DNA of 64,000 bases, taken from contig NC_053391.1 of the NCBI RefSeq assembly GCF_905171765.1, forward strand, positions 186,568,559-186,632,558, given 5' to 3'. This DNA comes from Bufo bufo. Lineage: Eukaryota; Chordata; Amphibia; Anura; Bufonidae. The notes beneath the pieces were generated by a model. That model did not search any database. It was not told where the DNA came from and worked only from the letters and a program-made list of their open reading frames with translations. The position numbers and the translations under genes were made by a program. This document shows positions 60,264 to 64,000 of the stretch, piece by piece (within the stretch, counting starts at the first letter, position 1; the number at the start of each line of letters is the position of its first letter).

Positions 60264-61390
60264 TAGGAATGTCATTCTGCAGTCTTCTGTGGCTCCTGCT
60301 ACTTGTTTGGATTATGTTTGTTTGTGTGGTAAGTTGTGCCATTTTGTGAAGTTTAGATGTTGGTTCCCTTTTGTAGGAAATTAATCTTCGGCTTTATCTT
60401 TCTGTCTGTCGCTTTTTCAGGAGCAATTGGCGCATTCATCGGTTGTGCAGGTTCTGTCTGGGGTTTCATTTTTTCTTAGAGTTTTGGGTGTTCCTGTGTT
60501 TTTGGATTATTTCATGGTTAAGCAAATCTTGAAGGGTTATAAGACAGGTAATTGTTCTCCTGATAACAGGTGCCCTATTTCTCCCAGTTTGTTATCATCT
60601 CTATGTCATGTAACGGCTTCAGTCTGTTTTGATGCTTATGAGGCTTTGCTTTTTTCATCGGGTTTTACAAGCATGTTTTTTGGTGCTTTCCGGATCAGTG
60701 AGCTCCTTCCGAAGAATAGAAGCTCTGGTGTTGGTCTTGCCTTGGGAAATGTACATCGTAACTATGTTTTGTTTTTTCTTCAAAACTCTAAGGCTACTTT
60801 CACACCTGCGTTCAGTGCGGATCCGTCTTGTATTTGCACAGACGGATCTGCACCGATAATGCAAACGCTTGTATCCGTTCAGAACGGATCTGTTTGCATT
60901 ATTCTTTCAAAAAAAAGTCCTGACTTACATTGAAAGTCAATGGGGGACGGATCCGTTTTCAATTGCACCATATTGTGTCAGAGAAAATGGATCCGTCCAT
61001 ATTGACATACATTGTAAGTCAGGACGGATCCGTTTGGCTCCGCATCGTCAGGCGGACATCAAAACACTGCAAGCATCGTTTTGGTGTCCGCCTCCAGAGT
61101 GGAATAGAAGCACAACAGAGCCAAACTGATGCATTCTGAACGGATCCTTATCCATTCAGAATGCATTGGGGCTGAACTGATCCGTTTTGGGCCGCTTGTG
61201 AGAGCCCTGAAATGCTTGCGGTAATTGGGTGTGGAGGATTTTAATTTTACGTCACACTCATTCAGGATCGGGCAGCAACTAAGGCTGCGCAGTGTGGTCT
61301 GAGTACATCGCTGATTAAAAAGATAGGGAGGTGGTCTTCTAATCGCTTTAAGCTTTATATTCGCCCATCTCTTCATGTGTTTTAATGCTA
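60264..61390 (+). pseudogene. Ngaro tyrosine recombinase, split by a MITE
   Basis: 60285-60790 holds the N-terminal core-binding part (SSVAPATCLDYVCLCGKLCH, FFLRVLGVPVFLDYFMVKQI, LKGYKTG) and the first catalytic region, AYEALLFSSGF followed by FFGAFRISELLPKN (Arg of the FRISE motif). After the MITE, 61230-61387 encodes HSHSFRIG-type HxxR box (HSFR at about 61257), then after a one-base shift AAQCGLSTSLIKKIGRW and FKLYIRPS with the Tyr nucleophile. This is the integrase of Ngaro. Frameshift and MITE inactivate it. Confidence 0.75.
60792..61207. mobile_element. Foldback MITE, diverged right end
   Basis: 416 bp starting GGCTACTTTCACACCTGCG after TAA (60789-60791) and ending CGCTTGTGAGAGCC with TGA beyond. 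Interior has repeated ACGGATCCGT and GAACGGATC motifs. Same family as 29767 and 61541 but more diverged. Confidence 0.75.
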
Positions 61391-62346
61391 TGTGTTTTTC
61401 GATAGTCTTCACAGGAATCACCGTATGGATCGTCGGCCATTCCTTTGTGCACGGGGCCCATAGAAGAGTGTTAGGAAGATCATACGGTGATAACCTTTCA
61501 TGCTCCACAGATGAAGTCCAAATTTACTGGAATGAGGTTAGGGTACTTTCACACTAGCGTTATTCTTTTCCGGCATAGAGTTCTGTCAAAAGGGCTCTAT
61601 GCAGGAAAAGAACTGATCAGGCATATCCCAATGCATTCTGAATAGATAGAAATCTATTCAGTTTGCATCAGTATGACTTCCATTCAGTCACTGTCAGGCG
61701 TTTTGGCTGGACATAATACCGCAGCATGCTGCGGTATTATGTCAGTCCAAAATGCCTGATCAGTCGCCGGAATGACGGATCCGGCATTAATTCCGATTGA
61801 CTTGAATTAGTGCCGGATCCGGCATTGCAAAACAACTGAAGGATGGATCTGTCCTTCCGTTCTGCGCATGCGCAGACCGGGAAAACTGTGAAAAAGACTG
61901 CAAGACGGATCCGTCCGTCCGCATGACAAGCGGAGAGACGGATCCGTTCTTGCAATGCATTTGTAGACGGATCCGCATTTGTAGACAGCTCTGACAACGG
62001 AACTGCCTGCCGGATCACACTAACGCTAGTGTGAAAGTACCCTTAGGGGACTTCGTTGGGAAGCTGTGATAGATGTAATTTTAGAAATTTGTTATTTGTA
62101 TCCAGATCCGGATGTTATTATTTTTCATGCGGGTGGCAATGATGTAGGTAAGGTAGGCACTATTAATTTAGCCTTTTGTTTGAAGCGGACCATGGTTAGA
62201 ACCAGGTGCTTGTTTCCTGACTTCAGTCTTGTTTTTTCCAAAATAGTTTCCCATTTGTTATGGCTGTCTTGTGCAAATTTTAAGTATTTAGATAAAATTA
62301 GGATTCACATAAACAGAATTATGGCTCGTTTTATGCCGCTAGTTTG
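61390..62346 (+). pseudogene. Ngaro SGNH/GDSL hydrolase domain, split by a MITE
   Basis: 61390-61540 encodes TGITVWIVGHSFVHGAHRR, where GHS is the nucleophile block (normally GDS). After the MITE, 62060-62346 gives DVIIFHAGGNDVG (GxND block III, oxyanion-hole Asn) and a tail KIRIHINRIMARFM with the region where the Asp/His pair usually lies; I do not see a clear DxxH. Many vertebrate Ngaro elements carry such an esterase-like domain downstream of their recombinase, with unknown role. The frame is broken by the MITE and by stops. Confidence 0.7.
61541..62042. mobile_element. Foldback MITE, TTA duplication (Harbinger-like)
   Basis: 502 bp with ends GGGTACTTTCACACTAGCGT and AACGCTAGTGTGAAAGTACC, flanked by TTA (61538-61540, 62043-62045). 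The centre GCAGCATGCTGC lies in a large palindrome ATAATACCGCAGCATGC. Close relative of 29767-30273. Splits the SGNH hydrolase domain. Confidence 0.9.
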
Positions 62347-62663
62347 AGAACTTTCTTTTAGACACATGGACTTAGAAGGAGGTTTGCCCGGCCTTTATTT
62401 TACGGATAAATTCATCTTTCGGATATTGGTTTGGATATCTTTAATTTGGACTTGCAAGCTATGATCGAGTTAGCTGTGGGTGGGGTGGCATGGTCCGATG
62501 GGTAAAGTCGCTCGCCAAGAAGTGGCGAGTGGACGAGATGCTTCAGGTATTTAAGCCGAGCTTATGGCTGGTCTAATTCAGTGGTTAATTAAAATTATAT
62601 GGTTTTATCTAATGTTGGAGCTATTCTTTAATAAAGTTGGCCGTGGCTTAATTTATCCATGAT
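62347..62663 (+). other. Ngaro 3' end
   Basis: Untranslated, containing a long imperfect repeat of GGTAAAGTCGCTCGCC / GTGGCGAGTGGACG and ending TTTAATAAAGTTGGCCGTGG. AATAAA at 62630 is a possible polyadenylation signal. Ngaro elements usually have split direct repeats here, which I could not verify. Confidence 0.5.
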
Positions 62664-63147
62664 TATTATTAGAGATGGCCTTGAGGTTCGCCTGGCGGTC
62701 GTTTCGTGGCGCACTTTGCTCGTTCGCGATTCACCAAACATGCGAACATATGGCGATGATCGCATGCGCCATATTTTTTTGCATTGCGCTGAACTTTCAC
62801 CCATGACACATCCATCAGGTGGGAAAGGACAGCCAATTGAGATGTTTTAGCACATGGAAACACCCCCACCCTATAACAGAACCCAAACTGGCAGCCATTT
62901 TACATTCTGTGTTTTGCCAGTATAGGGAGAGGTTGCTTTGTGGAGCAGGGACAGACTGTTAGGGACACCAAACGCTAGCTAATAGGGCCACAAAAGTCCT
63001 TTTAAAGACTGGTATAGGTGTGCTATCGATAGGTGTGATATACTGAGAAGTGTGATATACTTATAATATACTTTCTAACAGAAAGTAAATTATAGTGCAT
63101 TTGTATTGTGCAGCAGTTGTGTACGGTACTGCTGTGATACCGCAGGA

Positions 63148-63231
63148 ATGATCAGTCGCCGGAATGCGACTATCCGGCATTAATTCCCATTGACTTGCAT
63201 TAGTGATGGATCCGGCATTGCAAAACAACAA
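63148..63231. mobile_element. MITE fragment inside hAT leader
   Basis: GATCAGTCGCCGGAATG, then CCGGCATTAATTCCCATTGA and GGATCCGGCATTGCAAAACA match 61757-61834 of the foldback MITE. Because this piece interrupts the leader relative to 1085-1262 (AGCAATATATAGAGGG versus ATACTGCAGGTATATAGAGG), it is a later insertion or conversion. Confidence 0.6.
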
Positions 63232-63289
63232 TAGAGGGACAAGCGTTATTGGAACAACTATTTGCAAAGGGTGTGATATACCTGTTGCC

Positions 63290-64000
63290 CCCCCAAAAAC
63301 TGAGGGGTACAATATACGTGCTTCCACAAAATACTGATTAAGGGGTTTGATATACTTGCTTCCACAAAATACTGATTGAAGGGTGCGATATAACTGCTTC
63401 CACCAAATATTAATTCAGGTGTTCTATATACCTGTTTCCACAAAATACAGATTGAAGGGTGTGATATACCTGCTTCTACAAAATACTGATTAAGGGGTTC
63501 GATATACCTGCTTCCACAAAATACAGATTGAGGGGTTCTATATACCTGCTTCCACAAAATGCTGATTGAGGGGTGCGATATACCTGCTTCCACAAAATAC
63601 TGATTGAGGGGTACGATATACCTGCTTCTACAAAATAGTGATTAAGGGGTTCGATATACCTGCTTCCACAAAATACTGATTGAGGGGTTCTTTATACCTG
63701 CTTCCACAAAATGCTGATTGAGGGGTGCGATATACCTGCTTCCACAAAATACTGATTGAGGGGTGCGATATACCTGCTTCCACAAAATACTGATTAAGGG
63801 GTTTGCTATACCTGCATTCACAAAATACTGATTGAGGGGTGCGATATACCTTCTTCCACCAAATATTGATTCAGGTGTTCTATATACCTGTTTCCACAAA
63901 TACTGATTGAGGAGTGCGATATACCTGCCTCTACATAATACTGTTTAAGGGGTTCTATATACCTGGCTTCACAAAATACTGATTGAGAGGTGTGATATAC
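63290..64000 (+). repeat. Minisatellite, 38-bp unit, ≥18 copies
   Basis: Unit CTGATTGAGGGGTGCGATAT, then ACCTGCTTCCACAAAATA, with TTAAGGGGTT variants, running to the window end. The minus-strand frames (YRTPESIF-type repeats) are artefacts. Analogous in position to the 41-bp array of 7190-9072, but of different sequence. Confidence 0.93.

Larger units (their letters stand above)
37930..62655 (+). mobile_element. Ngaro-type YR retrotransposon, broken by many insertions
   Basis: Pieces in one orientation give gag (38330-40500), RT (40780-41310), RNase H (41500-41873 plus 59226-59300), tyrosine recombinase (60285-60790 plus 61225-61387) and SGNH hydrolase (61390-61540 plus 62060-62346). RT followed by a tyrosine recombinase rather than DDE integrase, with a terminal SGNH/GDSL hydrolase, fits vertebrate Ngaro elements. 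Insertions include solo LTR 39005-39695, hAT 41882-59217, Gypsy solo LTR 59362-60263 and MITEs 60792-61207 and 61541-62042. The 5' end is estimated; the 3' end lies near GTTGGCCGTGGC at 62637-62648. It is the oldest layer here. Confidence 0.8.
62664..64000 (+). mobile_element. hAT 5' end, continues beyond window
   Basis: From TAGAGATGGCCTTGAGGTTC, with TTCGCGATTCACC and GCGAACATATGGCGATGATC, the sequence reads as the 5' leader of a hAT element of the kind that closes with minisatellite DNA. Shared blocks with 1085-1262 confirm a repeat family. No transposase is reached before 64000. Confidence 0.6.

Overview
This is nuclear DNA of a vertebrate, most likely an anuran amphibian. The inference rests on repeat content: DIRS and Ngaro tyrosine-recombinase retrotransposons, a Penelope-like element, several Tc1/mariner families, and many short foldback elements flanked by TTA or TTAA. 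I see no complete host gene. Nearly everything assignable is transposable-element DNA, much of it nested. A 200-bp assembly gap lies at 20230-20429.

Layout. 1-2246: old repeat debris (hAT 5' relic, foldback MITE fragment, Tc1-type ends). 2247-~6000: a DIRS element on the minus strand with an intact tyrosine recombinase ORF. ~6010-9072: the 3' half of a hAT transposase gene followed by a 1.9-kb minisatellite of ~41-bp units. 9497-20207: a Penelope-like element (PLE) whose 3' end is repeated in inverted orientation at its front. It is interrupted by two near-identical DD37E Tc1 elements (one with an intact 338-codon transposase) and by a 3.2-kb TTAA-flanked element whose first 900 bp is a run of about 15 distinct hairpins. 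20430-21993: a DD41D mariner-type element with very long terminal inverted repeats. 22066-25746: a possible host exon, the 5' half of a hAT gene (minus strand) and a decayed DD34E Tc1. 25750-37900: a gene-poor stretch with a solo LTR, decayed Tc1/mariner copies, a large foldback repeat and several MITEs.

37930-62655 is one old Ngaro retrotransposon (gag, RT, RNase H, tyrosine recombinase, SGNH hydrolase) broken by later insertions. The largest is a 17.3-kb hAT-type element (41882-59217, 8-bp duplication CTAGGCAT). It contains a young Gypsy retrotransposon (43238-56625, 800-bp LTRs, intact gag and pol). The 5' LTR of that Gypsy contains a 5.5-kb TTAA element (43726-49255). This gives a four-level insertion chronology with every target duplication readable. 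62664-64000 is the 5' end of another hAT element running off the window.

Functionally, only the Gypsy and the second DD37E Tc1 look potentially self-sufficient. Gypsy gag and pol overlap in a -1 frame relation, with a candidate GTTAAAC slip site and a downstream stem. The remaining coding regions are fossils. No database search was possible; family names come from motif recognition.
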